Shown here piece after piece: positions 33,081 to 42,277 of a DNA stretch of 64,000 nt. This DNA is from Actinophytocola oryzae (GTDB lineage Bacteria; Actinomycetota; Actinomycetes; Mycobacteriales; Pseudonocardiaceae). The number at the start of each line of letters is the position of its first letter. The stretch's first letter is position 1. Made by a program: the position numbers and the translations under genes. The DNA is taken from contig NZ_SOCP01000001.1 in NCBI RefSeq assembly GCF_004364325.1, positions 62,001-126,000 of the forward strand, given 5' to 3'. The notes under the pieces are model-generated. The model saw only the letters and a list, made by a program, of their open reading frames with translations. It was not told the DNA's origin and did not search any database.

Positions 33081-33964
33081 TGCCCGGGCGGCCCGGCAGG
33101 CGCGCGGTGCCGTACGTGTTCCTCGCGCCCGCGATCCTGTTGTTCACCCTCACCGTGCTGGTGCCGGTCGGGTACACGGTGTACCTGTCGCTGCACCGGG
33201 CGAAGGTGAGCGGGCTCGGCCTCGGGCGCGGTGCCCGCACGGAGGTCTTCGCCGGCCTGAGCACCTACCGGGAAGCCCTGGCACAGCCCGAGTTCTGGCG
33301 CGGCGCGCTGCGGGTGCTCGCCTACGGCGCGGTGCTCGTGCCCACCATGATCGGACTGGCGCTGCTGTTCGCGCTGCTGCTCGACCGGCCGAAGGTGCGG
33401 TTCGCGCGGTTCAGCCGGCTGTCGATCTTCCTGCCGTACGCGGTACCCGGCGTGGTGGCGAGCGTGCTCTGGGGCTTCCTCTACCTGCCCTCGCTCACCC
33501 CGCTGCCGGTACCGGACGGCCTGCTGGGACCCGGGTTGCTGTTCGCGGTGGCCAACATCGGGCTGTGGGGCGGGGTCGGGTTCAACACGGTCGTGATCCT
33601 CACGTCGCTGCGGGCGATTCCCGCCGAGGTGTACGAGTCGGCACGGCTGGACGGCGCGAGCGAGCGGCAGATCGCGTTGCGGGTCAAGACACCGCTCGTG
33701 CTGCCCGCGCTGATCATGACGAGCATCTTCACGGTGATCGCCACGCTGCAGGTGTACACCGAGCCGACCACCCTGCAGCCGCTGACCAACGCGCTGCCGT
33801 CGACGTGGACGCCGCTGATGAAGATCTACAGCGACGCGTTCGTGCGGGGCGACATCCACTCCGCCGCGGCGGGCTCGGTCGTCGTCGCCGCGGTGACGTT
33901 GACGCTCTCACTGGCGTTCCTGCGCGTGATCGCGAGGCGCGCGTTCGCGGGGGAGGAGCGGTGA
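33080..33964 (+). CDS. ABC sugar transporter permease (MalF type)
   Basis: The 294-residue protein has six membrane segments and an EAA loop (VYESARLDGASERQIALRVKTPLVLPAL). The GTG start at 33080 overlaps the binding-protein stop, and its own stop overlaps the next GTG, so the three transporter genes are translationally coupled. It forms the channel with the next gene product; an ATPase is not encoded here. Confidence 0.9.
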   Translation: MPGRPGRRAVPYVFLAPAILLFTLTVLVPVGYTVYLSLHRAKVSGLGLGRGARTEVFAGLSTYREALAQPEFWRGALRVLAYGAVLVPTMIGLALLFALLLDRPKVRFARFSRLSIFLPYAVPGVVASVLWGFLYLPSLTPLPVPDGLLGPGLLFAVANIGLWGGVGFNTVVILTSLRAIPAEVYESARLDGASERQIALRVKTPLVLPALIMTSIFTVIATLQVYTEPTTLQPLTNALPSTWTPLMKIYSDAFVRGDIHSAAAGSVVVAAVTLTLSLAFLRVIARRAFAGEER

Positions 33965-34791
33965 CCCGGCCCGGTCGGCTCGCCTCGGTGATCCTGCTGT
34001 TCGGCGCGGCGTACTGCCTGCTGCCGGTGGCGTGGGTGGTGATCGCCGCGACCAAGGGCACCTCGGAGCTGTTCAGCTCCTCGACGTTCGTGCCGGGCAG
34101 CGCGTTGTTCGACAACATCTCGCGGCTCGCCACCTACCGGGACGGGCTGTTCTGGCGGTGGGCGGCCAACACCGCGCTGTACGCGGGGGTCGGCGCGGCG
34201 CTGTCGGCCGGCCTGTCCGGCCTGAGCGGCTACACGCTCGCGAAGTACACGTTCCCCGGCCGTGGCGTGGTCTTCAACGTGCTGCTGGCCGGGATCCTCG
34301 TGCCGGGCGTGGTGCTGGCGGTGCCGCAGTACCTGCTGCTGGCCAAGCTCGGGCTCGCCGACACGTACCTCTCCGTGCTGCTGCCCGGCATCGTCAGCCC
34401 GTTCGGCATCTACCTCGCCAGGGTGTACTCGGCGGCGGCCGTGCCGGACTCGGTCATCGAGGTCGCGCGGACCGACGGCGCCGGGGAGCTGCGGATCTTC
34501 CTGACCGTGGCGCTGCCGATGATGGTGCCGGGACTCGTGACCGTGTTCCTGTTCCAGTTCGTCGCGATCTGGAACAACTTCCTGCTGCCCTACATCATGC
34601 TCGGCGACGACCGGAAGTTCCCGCTCACGGTCGGCCTGGTCACGATGCTCAAGCAGGGCAACGCCCAGCCCGCGCTGTACAACCTGGTGATCACCGGCGC
34701 GTTGCTGTCGGTCCTGCCGCTGGTGGCGTTGTTCCTGACACTGCAACGGTACTGGCGGATCGACCTGATGACCGGGGCGGTGAAGGGGTGA
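33961..34791 (+). CDS. ABC sugar transporter permease (MalG type)
   Basis: The 276-residue membrane protein has six segments and the EAA loop (VIEVARTDGAGELRIFLTVALPMMVPGL), ending LMTGAVKG as usual for this family. GTG 33961 overlaps the preceding stop by 4 bp, and its stop overlaps the LacI start. It is the second channel subunit of the galacto-oligosaccharide importer. Confidence 0.9.
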   Translation: MTRPGRLASVILLFGAAYCLLPVAWVVIAATKGTSELFSSSTFVPGSALFDNISRLATYRDGLFWRWAANTALYAGVGAALSAGLSGLSGYTLAKYTFPGRGVVFNVLLAGILVPGVVLAVPQYLLLAKLGLADTYLSVLLPGIVSPFGIYLARVYSAAAVPDSVIEVARTDGAGELRIFLTVALPMMVPGLVTVFLFQFVAIWNNFLLPYIMLGDDRKFPLTVGLVTMLKQGNAQPALYNLVITGALLSVLPLVALFLTLQRYWRIDLMTGAVKG

Positions 34792-35795
34792 GCAGGCTGC
34801 GGCGCAGACGCCCGACGATGGACGACGTGGCCCACGCCGCCGGCGTCTCGCGGGGCACGGTGTCGCGTGCGCTCAACGGCGGCCGCAACGTCAGCGGGGC
34901 CGCGCAGGCGGCGATCGACAAGGCCGTCCGCCAGACCGGCTACGTGGTCAACCCCCACGCGAGAAGCCTTGCCACACAACGGGCGATGTCGGTGGCGTTC
35001 GTGCTCTCCGAGCCGCAGGACCGGCTGTTCGAGGACCCCAACTTCCACCTGCTGCTCCACGGCTGCACACAGGCCCTGGCGGACAACGACGTCACGGTCC
35101 TGCTGACCCTCGCGGGCACCTCGGAGGAACGCAAGCGGGTGAGCCGGTTCGTGACCGCCGGTCACGCTGACGGCGTGCTGCTCGTGTCCACGCACCGGGG
35201 TGACCCGATCGTCGACGAGCTGCTGGCACAGGACGTGCCGGTCGTGGTGTGCGGCCGCCCGCTCGGCCACGAGCGCGACGTGTCCTATGTGGCCGCCGAC
35301 GACCGCGACGGCGCCCGCCAGATGGTCACCTACCTCAGGTCCCAGGGCTACCGGCGCATCGGCGTGGTCACCGGACCGCCGGACACGCCGGGCGGCGTCG
35401 ACCGCCTCGCCGGGTACCGGGACGTGCTCGGCGACGTGCCCGAGTCGCTCGTGGTCTCCGGGGACTACACGCAGGCGAGCGGCGAGGCCGCCCTGCACCG
35501 GCTGCTGGCACAGGCGTCCGACGTGGACGCCGTGTTCGTCGCCTCCGACCTGATGGCCGCCGGCGCGCTGGCGGCACTGCGCAGGACCGGCCGCCGCGTC
35601 CCCGAGGACGTGGCGGTGGCCGGCTTCGACGACTCGAGAATCGCGGCGGCCTGCCACCCGCCGCTGACCACGATCCGCCAGCCGTGGGCACGGATCAGCA
35701 CTGAGATGGCACGACTGCTGCTGCGCCTCGTCGAAGGTGACGAGAACGCCGCGGTGATCCTGCCCACGGAGCTGGTGATCAGGGAGTCAGCGTGA
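34788..35795 (+). CDS. LacI-family regulator of the galactan operon
   Basis: The 335-residue protein has the LacI helix-turn-helix (PTMDDVAHAAGVSRGTVSRALNGG, residues 9-32), the hinge (NPHARSLATQRAMSVAFVL) and a sugar-binding effector domain ending AVAGFDDSRIAAACHPPLTTIRQP. It is encoded within the operon it likely represses via the palindromes at 31668 and 31747. GTG 34788 overlaps the permease stop by 4 bp. Confidence 0.9.
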   Translation: MSRLRRRRPTMDDVAHAAGVSRGTVSRALNGGRNVSGAAQAAIDKAVRQTGYVVNPHARSLATQRAMSVAFVLSEPQDRLFEDPNFHLLLHGCTQALADNDVTVLLTLAGTSEERKRVSRFVTAGHADGVLLVSTHRGDPIVDELLAQDVPVVVCGRPLGHERDVSYVAADDRDGARQMVTYLRSQGYRRIGVVTGPPDTPGGVDRLAGYRDVLGDVPESLVVSGDYTQASGEAALHRLLAQASDVDAVFVASDLMAAGALAALRRTGRRVPEDVAVAGFDDSRIAAACHPPLTTIRQPWARISTEMARLLLRLVEGDENAAVILPTELVIRESA

Positions 35796-35814
35796 ATCCA
35801 CAAAGGAGTGAGCG

Positions 35815-36927
35815 ATGCGCAGGCGAACCCTTCTGGCCGCCCCCCTGGCGGCCGCGTTCGGCACACTGGTGGTGCCACCCGCTTTCGCGGCGACCGGCCC
35901 ACGCATCCGGGGCGCCGACATCTCCTTCACCCTGCAGGAGGAGTCTGCCGGGAAGTCCTATCGGGACAGCGGAACGGTCAGGCCGATCGAGCAGATCCTG
36001 GCCGGCCGCGGCTCGAACTACGTGCGGCTGCGTGTGTGGAACTCGCCGCCGTCGGGCTACAGCACGCTGTCCTCGGCCCTGACCCTGGGCCGCCGGGCGC
36101 AGCAGGCAGGCCTGCGGATCCTGCTGGACCTGCACTACTCGGACTTCTGGGCCGACCCGAGCAAGCAGGCGACCCCGTCGGCGTGGTCCGGCCAGAACCT
36201 GTCCACCCTGGCGACGACCGTCCGCAACTACACCCGCGACGCGGTCTCCGCCTTCTCGCGCCAGGGCAGCCCGGTGTCGATGGTCCAGGTGGGCAACGAG
36301 ATCACCAGCGGCATGCTGTTCCCGCTCGGCCAGATCTACCGCTCCGACGGCGAACACTGGTCGGAGTTCGCGACGCTGCTCAAGGCCGGTATCGCGGGCG
36401 CGCGTGACGCAGGCGCCCCGTCGATCATGGTCCACATCGACCGGGGCGGCGACAACGGCGGCTCGCGGTACTTCTACGACCGCATCGTGGCCCAGGGCGT
36501 GTCGTTCGACGTCATCGGGCTGTCGTACTACCCGTTCTGGCACGGTTCGCTGTCGGCGCTGCGGTCCAACCTGAACGACCTGTCCTCCCGCTACGGCAAG
36601 GACCTCGTCCTCGCGGAGACGTCCTACCCGTGGACGCTGGGCAACGGCGACAGCCTCGGCAACTTCATCACGTCGACGAGCCAGCTCCCGGACGGTTCCC
36701 GGTTCCCGGCGACGCAGTCCGGTCAGGCGGCCTACTTCGAGGAGCTGCGCAACGTCCTGGCCGCCGTCCCCGGCTCGCGCGGCGCCGGTTTCTTCGACTG
36801 GGAACCGGGTTGGCTCCCCGGCGTCGGCTGGTCGCCCGGCGAGGGCAACCCGAACGACAACCTCACGATGTTCGACTGGTCGGGCAACGCACTGCCGTCC
36901 CTGCAGGGCTTCCGCGCGGGCTCGTAG
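35815..36927 (+). CDS. Secreted GH53 arabinogalactan endo-beta-1,4-galactanase
   Basis: The 370-residue enzyme has an N-terminal twin-arginine-like signal (MRRRTLLAAPLAAAFGTLVVPPAFA) and the GH53 barrel: IRGADISFTLQEE, YVRLRVWNSP, LLDLHYSDFWADP. The acid/base is Glu162 (QVGNEIT) and the nucleophile Glu268 (LAETSYPW). It cuts beta-1,4-galactan of pectin side chains outside the cell, feeding the importer upstream. It begins 19 bp after the LacI stop. Its last 196 bp are overlapped by an antisense gene on the minus strand. Confidence 0.92.
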   Translation: MRRRTLLAAPLAAAFGTLVVPPAFAATGPRIRGADISFTLQEESAGKSYRDSGTVRPIEQILAGRGSNYVRLRVWNSPPSGYSTLSSALTLGRRAQQAGLRILLDLHYSDFWADPSKQATPSAWSGQNLSTLATTVRNYTRDAVSAFSRQGSPVSMVQVGNEITSGMLFPLGQIYRSDGEHWSEFATLLKAGIAGARDAGAPSIMVHIDRGGDNGGSRYFYDRIVAQGVSFDVIGLSYYPFWHGSLSALRSNLNDLSSRYGKDLVLAETSYPWTLGNGDSLGNFITSTSQLPDGSRFPATQSGQAAYFEELRNVLAAVPGSRGAGFFDWEPGWLPGVGWSPGEGNPNDNLTMFDWSGNALPSLQGFRAGS

Positions 36928-37865
36928 CTCACGCGGGGTCGCGGGGGCATCACGGTCGCCGCCCGCTGGCCCGCGACGATGCACCGGAGGTCCACGTCCT
37001 GCTCGAGCACCGGCGGCTCGTCGAGCAGGAAGGTGCCCGCGGTCACGAGGAACGTCCTGATGACCGCGTCACTGCCCTTCTTGGTCAGCGGCGCCTGGTA
37101 GAGCAGGTAACGCGCGGTCTGCCAGGCGCCGACGTCGTGCGGGGCGGCGTCCCCGAGCACGGTCATGGCGACCTCGAACAACCGCGCCCGGTTGGCGTCC
37201 GGCGCGGTGACGGCGTAGACCGGGTCCCCGCCGGTCTCGATCCGGCTCGCGTCGACACCGCGCCGCGCGATCCGCCTGACGAGGTCGGCGGCGACCCGCC
37301 GCGCGGCGGCCCCGCGCACCAGGCTGTTCCCGACGATCGTCGTGCCGTCGGGCAGCGTGACGAGGTTGCGCAGCGTGTCCCCGTCATGGCGCTCGGCGGC
37401 GAACCGGTCGAGCGCCACCTGCCCGTACCGCACCGTGATCCGGAGCGCCGGGGTGGCCAGCCCACCCCGGTAGGTCCGGCTTTCCCCGTGCCAGAACGGT
37501 TTCTCCCGGAGCCGACCCACGTACCCGAGCCGGTCGTAGTTCGGGCCGCCCTCGTCGATGCTCAGCAGGTACCGGTCGGGCTCGTCGGCCAGCCCGACCC
37601 CGACGCGTCGCCGCGTGCGGTGCGCGAGGTCCGCGCGCCACCGCGTGATCGCCTCGTAGGCCGCGCGGAACGCCGCGGCCCTGCCCTGCCGCGACCACGC
37701 GGTCCGCAGCGCGTCGGCCAGCGGCGGGAGCGTCGCCATCGCGGCCCGCACGTGCTCGTGCGCGAACTCCCGGATCCGCGCGACCTCCGTCTCGTCGTTG
37801 GTGTGCAGGGCGAAGTGCGGCGTCGGGAAGCTCGCCGGGGTGATGGCCGTCATGCGCTCGGTCAT
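36732..37865 (-). CDS. Unknown partner of the TIR protein
   Basis: The 377-residue product is not recognised. It is an alpha/beta-looking protein without membrane segments. Distinct stretches are HTNDETEVARIREFAHEHVRAAM near the start, TLPDGTTIVGNSLVRGAAARRV in the middle and WQTARYLLYQAPLTKKGSDAVIRTFLV later on. ATG 37865 overlaps the TIR stop by 4 bp, so the two proteins are made together. The C-terminal ~65 residues lie antisense to the GH53 gene and are basic and low in complexity, so the functional protein may effectively end near residue 310. Confidence 0.65.
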   Translation of the reverse strand: MTERMTAITPASFPTPHFALHTNDETEVARIREFAHEHVRAAMATLPPLADALRTAWSRQGRAAAFRAAYEAITRWRADLAHRTRRRVGVGLADEPDRYLLSIDEGGPNYDRLGYVGRLREKPFWHGESRTYRGGLATPALRITVRYGQVALDRFAAERHDGDTLRNLVTLPDGTTIVGNSLVRGAAARRVAADLVRRIARRGVDASRIETGGDPVYAVTAPDANRARLFEVAMTVLGDAAPHDVGAWQTARYLLYQAPLTKKGSDAVIRTFLVTAGTFLLDEPPVLEQDVDLRCIVAGQRAATVMPPRPRVSYEPARKPCRDGSALPDQSNIVRLSFGLPSPGDQPTPGSQPGSQSKKPAPREPGTAARTLRSSSK

Positions 37866-38689
37866 GGGTGCACCACCGGGCTCGCCCACGCCAGGTCCGG
37901 TTGGCCGCTGTCGGGGCGGTGCGCGGCGAGGGTGAGCGTCAGCACGTCGGTCACGTCGACCGTCAGGGGCAGCGGGTCGCCGGGGGTGACGGAGGACTGC
38001 GCGAGGGTGCGGCCGTCGCCGGTGACCGTGAACAGGACGTCGCGTGCCGAGGTGGCGGGCAGGGCGGCGACGATCGTGTCGAGCCGACGGTAGCGCATGG
38101 CGAGGCGGAAGCTGATCGATCCGGCGTAGGGACCGAACACGATGCTGTCGCCGTGGAGGGTGCCGTCGATCTCGGTCGTGCCGAGGCGGATGCCGGGGGA
38201 GCGGGCCGAGGGCGGGAGGGTGGTCAGGAACAGCGAGCCGGACGGTTGCGCGACGTACCGGCGAACCTCCCGGACCAGGCGGTCCAGGCCTGCGTCACCG
38301 GGGTGGAAGTCCAGGTGCGGCCGGTCGGCGAGGGCCGCGATCGGCGCCGGGAGGTCGGCGGCGGCGAGCGGGCCGCGGCCGGTGGTGAGGACCTGGATGA
38401 CCGGGCGGTCCTCCCGCAGCGCGTGCGCGATCTCCGCGCGGACCCAGTCGTCGGGGTCGTCGATGCGGTGGCCGGTCAGCCAGTGGTGTCCGACGACGAC
38501 GAGCATCACCGCGCAGCCTGCCGCCTCCGCCGCCAGCGTCGGCGGGAACGGGGTGCCGCCGTGCATCGCGCGGCTCGACCGGAACACCCGGTCCACACCG
38601 AGCACCCGGCACAGTTTCTGGTCGATCAGCTCCGCCGTGTTCTCGGCGTCGCCGAGGCGGAAGTTGACGAATGCCCTACCGGACACCAT
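37862..38689 (-). CDS. TIR-domain protein with C-terminal beta domain
   Basis: Residues 1-150 of the 275-residue protein form a TIR domain (AFVNFRLGDAENTAELIDQKL, VVVGHHWLTG, DDWVRAEIAHAL). Glu86 aligns with the catalytic glutamate of NAD-cleaving TIR enzymes such as SARM1 (DWVHKEI). The C-terminal ~120 residues look beta-rich, possibly a carbohydrate-binding-like (NPCBM) fold. SD GGGAGG precedes ATG 38689. It is coupled to an unknown gene, so a conflict/defence or NAD-based signalling role is plausible but unproven. Confidence 0.8.
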   Translation of the reverse strand: MVSGRAFVNFRLGDAENTAELIDQKLCRVLGVDRVFRSSRAMHGGTPFPPTLAAEAAGCAVMLVVVGHHWLTGHRIDDPDDWVRAEIAHALREDRPVIQVLTTGRGPLAAADLPAPIAALADRPHLDFHPGDAGLDRLVREVRRYVAQPSGSLFLTTLPPSARSPGIRLGTTEIDGTLHGDSIVFGPYAGSISFRLAMRYRRLDTIVAALPATSARDVLFTVTGDGRTLAQSSVTPGDPLPLTVDVTDVLTLTLAAHRPDSGQPDLAWASPVVHP

Positions 38690-38791
38690 GCCTCCCGTTC
38701 CCCGGCGGCCGGACCGACCTCAAGGATGCGTCACGGGCATGGACGAGGAACGGACTGATCGTGGACGATACAAGGACAAAGTGGTCCCGAG

Positions 38792-40054
38792 TCAGCTCAC
38801 CGCGTGGAGGAACCGGTAGAACGCGCCGGCCGCCGGGAGGAACCACGGCGTGCCGAAGTGCCCCGGCACCGCGCGGAACGGAAGGTCCCGCCAGATGTTG
38901 GCGCTCACGTCGCCGGTGAGCACCTGGGCCATCACCTTGCCCATGTGGGTGGCCATCTGCACGCCGTGGCCGCTGTAGCCGACGGAGTAGTGGATCCCGT
39001 CGCGCTCGCCCGCGTGGACCATGCGGTCGAGCGTCATGTCGACGAGCCCGCCCCAGCAGTAGTCGACACGCACGCCGGACAGCTGGGGGAACACCGTCGT
39101 CAGGTCACGCAGCAGGATCCGCCCGCTGCGCAGGTCGGAGTCCCGGTCCGACAGGGCGAACCGCGCCCGGCCGCCGAACAGCAGCCGGTTGTCGGGCGTG
39201 ATCCGGAAGTAGTGCAGGAGCCGCCTGCTGTCCGACGCGACACGACGGTTCGGCAACAGGCCGGCCACCGTCGTCCCGTCGAGCGGCTCGGTGACCACCA
39301 CGAAGCTGCCGACCGGCACGATCCGCCGCCGCAGCCACGGCGTCAGCGCGCCGGTGTAACCACTCGTGGCCACCACGACGCGCCCGGCGCGGACGGTGCC
39401 GAGGTCGGTGCGCACGTCGCGTCCGGCCAGCTCGACCACCCGGCACCGCTCGTGGATCGACACCCCGCGCCTCACCGCGGCGCGGGCGAGCCCGGCGGTC
39501 AGCCGTCCGACGTGGACGGCCGCACCCAGCGGGTCGACCATCGCGCCGTGGTAGTGGTCGCTGCCGATCTCCTCGTGCAGGGCGGACCTCGGCACGAGCG
39601 TGACGTCCTGGCCCGCGAGGGAGCGCATCAGCTCGGCCGCACGTTCGAACGCCGCGTAGTGACCGGGTTTGGCGGCGAGGGACAGTCGGCCGGGCCGCTC
39701 GAACGAGCAGTCGATCTCCTCGGCCGCGACGAGGTCCTCGACGGTGTCGATGGCGTCGTTGTAGGCCCGGAACATCGCCACGGCACGGGTCGCCCCGTAG
39801 CGGTGCACGGCCGAGGGGAACCCGACGGCGAGACCGGGCGTGGCCATGCCACCGTTGCGTCCGGACGCACCCCAGCCGACCGTGTTCGCCTCGAGCAGAG
39901 CCACGTCGACACCAGCGCGGGCCAGGTGCAGGGCGGTCGAGAGCCCGGTCAGGCCGGCGCCGACGACCACGACGTCCGCCCGCGCGGGCAGCTCCCGCCG
40001 ACGGAAGTCACCGGCCGGGGTCGCGGTGTCCAGCCAGTACGACAGGAGCTTCAC
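38792..40054 (-). CDS. FAD-dependent amine oxidase (gamma-glutamylputrescine oxidase-like)
   Basis: The 420-residue DAO-fold protein has the FAD motif VVVVGAGLTGLSTALHLARAG (residues about 28-48), GWGASGRNGGMATPG, and a C-terminal GYSGHGVQMATHMGK. The architecture matches PuuB-like oxidases, which deaminate gamma-glutamylated polyamines or similar amines. No other polyamine genes are close, so the substrate is uncertain. ATG 40054 gives a start typical for the family (YWLDTA). Confidence 0.82.
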   Translation of the reverse strand: MKLLSYWLDTATPAGDFRRRELPARADVVVVGAGLTGLSTALHLARAGVDVALLEANTVGWGASGRNGGMATPGLAVGFPSAVHRYGATRAVAMFRAYNDAIDTVEDLVAAEEIDCSFERPGRLSLAAKPGHYAAFERAAELMRSLAGQDVTLVPRSALHEEIGSDHYHGAMVDPLGAAVHVGRLTAGLARAAVRRGVSIHERCRVVELAGRDVRTDLGTVRAGRVVVATSGYTGALTPWLRRRIVPVGSFVVVTEPLDGTTVAGLLPNRRVASDSRRLLHYFRITPDNRLLFGGRARFALSDRDSDLRSGRILLRDLTTVFPQLSGVRVDYCWGGLVDMTLDRMVHAGERDGIHYSVGYSGHGVQMATHMGKVMAQVLTGDVSANIWRDLPFRAVPGHFGTPWFLPAAGAFYRFLHAVS

Positions 40055-40125
40055 ACCTGCCGACGATCACCGGTCCCGGCGGGGTTGTCAACGCGGGTGT
40101 TCGTCGGGCGTGCGCAGCCCGGCCG

Positions 40126-40725
40126 CTAGGCGCGCCACACCTCGTGCGCGGCAGTCAGCACGGCGGCCTGGTACCGGGGTAGCGGCCCGCCCTCGACCAC
40201 CACCTCGACCGGCCACCTCGACCGCAGGTCCACCCACAGCCGCGAGCTGAGACCCGAGTACGCCAGCAGCTCGTCCGTCCCCGACTCCACCTGCGCCACG
40301 TAAACCCAGCCGGACCCGTTCGCCTCCGGCGCACCGGGCAGCGGCTCCCGCCAGGCACGGCGCAACCGCCGGCCGCCGTGCCTGGGCACCTCCGCCGACA
40401 GCACCCGATCGGCCGCCGCCGGATCCGGTCCGCCCACCGGCCCGGACGGGCCGAAGCGGTAGGCCGGCGCGGGCTCCGACTCGACGACCCGGACCGCCGC
40501 CAGGTCCGAGCTGTCCGGGTCCTCCAGAACCGACCGGATCAGCTCGTGCTCCTCACGCGTCACGCCGACGCCCTCGTACGCCAGCCCCAGCAGCAGTGCG
40601 GACTCGGCCAGCTCCGGCTCGCCGCCGGCGAAGTGCCCCCGCACCGCGCCCAGCGTCTCGTCGGACAGCCGCCCGGCCAGCCGGGCGCACACGGCCGTGA
40701 CCGTGGCGTAGGTCTGGACATCCAT
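40126..40725 (-). CDS. Candidate immunity protein to the EndoU toxin
   Basis: The 199-residue protein has no recognised domain. It is a paralogue of the protein at 48658-49251 (shared starts MDVQTYAT, motifs ELAESALLLGLA, EGVGxTREExELIR, PRHGGRRLRR). It lies directly downstream of the EndoU toxin gene in the cassette, the usual place for an immunity gene. ATG 40725 is used because the paralogue starts at the same residue; GTG 40734, overlapping the toxin stop, is an alternative. The immunity role is inferred from position. Confidence 0.7.
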   Translation of the reverse strand: MDVQTYATVTAVCARLAGRLSDETLGAVRGHFAGGEPELAESALLLGLAYEGVGVTREEHELIRSVLEDPDSSDLAAVRVVESEPAPAYRFGPSGPVGGPDPAAADRVLSAEVPRHGGRRLRRAWREPLPGAPEANGSGWVYVAQVESGTDELLAYSGLSSRLWVDLRSRWPVEVVVEGGPLPRYQAAVLTAAHEVWRA

Positions 40726-40733
40726 TCCGGTCA

Positions 40734-41567
40734 CTACTTCTTCGGCTTGGGTGGCGTGATGTCAGTGGTGGTGACGTTGCCCGACGCGTCCTGCACGACC
40801 CTGATGACCTTGTCCCCCTTCGGCCCTTCCCACGTCCAGCTGCCGTCGCCGCCGGCGTCCGGGTTGCTGTAGTGCGGCGGGTTGCTCATCGGGATGCCCT
40901 TCGGGGCCGGGTTCGGGGCGGGCGGGTTGGTGATCACGCCCGGGTCCGCGCCGTTGGGCGGGTACGCGGTGCGGATCTCGCCGTTGGCGAGGACCGTCGT
41001 CTTGACCGTGACGCCGTCGACGACGCCGGTGTAGTCGTAGGCCCACGCCGGGTCGCCGTTGGCGTCCTTGGTCGGGTACGGGCCCTTCGACGGCGGACCG
41101 GACTGGGTGACCTGGTGCGCGGCGTCGAGGATCTTGGCCTTGTCCCAGCTCTTCGGGAACTCGGTCTTCTTCGAGAACCCGGTGCCCGCGAGGTGACCGC
41201 CCTGCCGACCACCGTCGCCCGTGATGATGTGTGTCTCGGACTCCGGGGTGTGCGCGATGTCGGTGTTCTTCGGCGGGGTGGTCGGCGCGGGCGGGTAGCC
41301 CTTCGGCGGCGGCTTGGCGGCCGGGGTGGTGGTGCTCGACCCACCGGCGGTCGGGCTCGGCGGACGCCCGGCCTCCGCCGCCTTGCCGGTGGCGTCCATC
41401 GCGCTGGTCATGCCCTTGCTCGCGTCGATGCCACCGTGCACCGTCGACGGTTTGCCGGACGTCGACCCGTCGCCGCCGGAGCCGGTCCCGTCGTGCGGTT
41501 TGCCGGTGCTGCCGTCACCCCCTTCGGAGTGGCCGCCGCCGTGCGGTCCCTTGGGTTTGGGCGTCAA
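40734..41567 (-). CDS. Type VII-secreted EndoU-family ribonuclease toxin
   Basis: The 277-residue product has a Gly/Pro/Thr-rich N-terminal half and a C-terminal domain (about residues 130-235) matching bacterial EndoU: ETHIITGD, GGHLAGTGFSKKTEFPKSWDKAKILDAA, GVVDGVTVKTTVLANGEIRTAYPP. The two histidines, the lysine and the late Thr/Tyr are the expected EndoU active-site residues. Bacterial EndoU toxins cleave RNA. The best start is TTG 41567, behind AGG and 8 bp after the WXG gene's stop. That start is unusual and lowers confidence in the N-terminus only. Confidence 0.8.
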   Translation of the reverse strand: MTPKPKGPHGGGHSEGGDGSTGKPHDGTGSGGDGSTSGKPSTVHGGIDASKGMTSAMDATGKAAEAGRPPSPTAGGSSTTTPAAKPPPKGYPPAPTTPPKNTDIAHTPESETHIITGDGGRQGGHLAGTGFSKKTEFPKSWDKAKILDAAHQVTQSGPPSKGPYPTKDANGDPAWAYDYTGVVDGVTVKTTVLANGEIRTAYPPNGADPGVITNPPAPNPAPKGIPMSNPPHYSNPDAGGDGSWTWEGPKGDKVIRVVQDASGNVTTTDITPPKPKK

Positions 41568-41575
41568 TGTCCTGC

Positions 41576-42277
41576 CTAGTCGTTGAGAAGCTTGGTGAGG
41601 TTGGTCAGGCTGGTGATCAACGCGCCCGTGTAGGTCAGGATGCGGCCCACCCACTTGACGATCGCGGCCACGATCTGCGAGGCGATCACCGGGATCGTGA
41701 CCACGAAGATGGCCTCCGCCGCCCAGACGATCACACGGGCCACGAGGTCGGCGATGAGGTCGCGCACGATGTCCCTGGTGAACGACACCAGGCCACCTGC
41801 GCCCTCCGTGGCCACCGCCATCGCCGCCGCCGTGGCGGACAGACCCCCGATGGCGTCGGTGTTGTTGGCCATCAGCTTCTGGTAGGAGTCCGAGGCGGCT
41901 CCGGTCCAGCCCGGCAGGTCGTCCTGCAGGTGGGTCTGGAGGTCGGTGGCGATGCTGTTCAGCTCGGTCGCGATGTTGTTCCAGGTCGCGGCGTGCGAGG
42001 TGACCACGTCCGGCTTGCCGGTGAGCTCGTCGAGCATCTCCCGCAGCGGCTGGAAGTACTCCATGGCCCAGCCGAGGCCGTTGGCCAGCAGCGCGCTGAT
42101 GGGGTCCATGACCGTCGCCGCGACCTCGACGCCGAGGCCCGCGCCCGCCAGCACGCCGTCGACCCAGTTCTCGCTCTTGATGGACTGGACCAGGCCCTCG
42201 ATGCTGTCGCCGAGACTGGACCCGGTCCACGCCTGCCGCGACGACTGGACCGGCGCGACGAGGGAGCCGTCGGTCAT
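41576..42277 (-). CDS. WXG100-like ESX secretion protein with C-terminal membrane-type helix
   Basis: The 233-residue helical protein has a WNNIATELNSIATDL..LPGWTGAASDSYQ segment (WxG motif in PGWTG) typical of the long WXG100/ESX family, then a hydrophobic region (VIVWAAEAIFVVTIPVIASQIVAAIVKWVG). It is the scaffold part that type VII systems export with effectors. ATG 42277 is overlapped by the upstream ESX gene's stop. The following EndoU gene probably forms one functional toxin with it. Confidence 0.8.
   Translation of the reverse strand: MTDGSLVAPVQSSRQAWTGSSLGDSIEGLVQSIKSENWVDGVLAGAGLGVEVAATVMDPISALLANGLGWAMEYFQPLREMLDELTGKPDVVTSHAATWNNIATELNSIATDLQTHLQDDLPGWTGAASDSYQKLMANNTDAIGGLSATAAAMAVATEGAGGLVSFTRDIVRDLIADLVARVIVWAAEAIFVVTIPVIASQIVAAIVKWVGRILTYTGALITSLTNLTKLLND

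Noticed and set aside
36630..38093. Plus-strand open frame across the TIR operon
   Set aside because: No start signals or domains; the minus strand encodes a convincing TIR domain with coupled starts.
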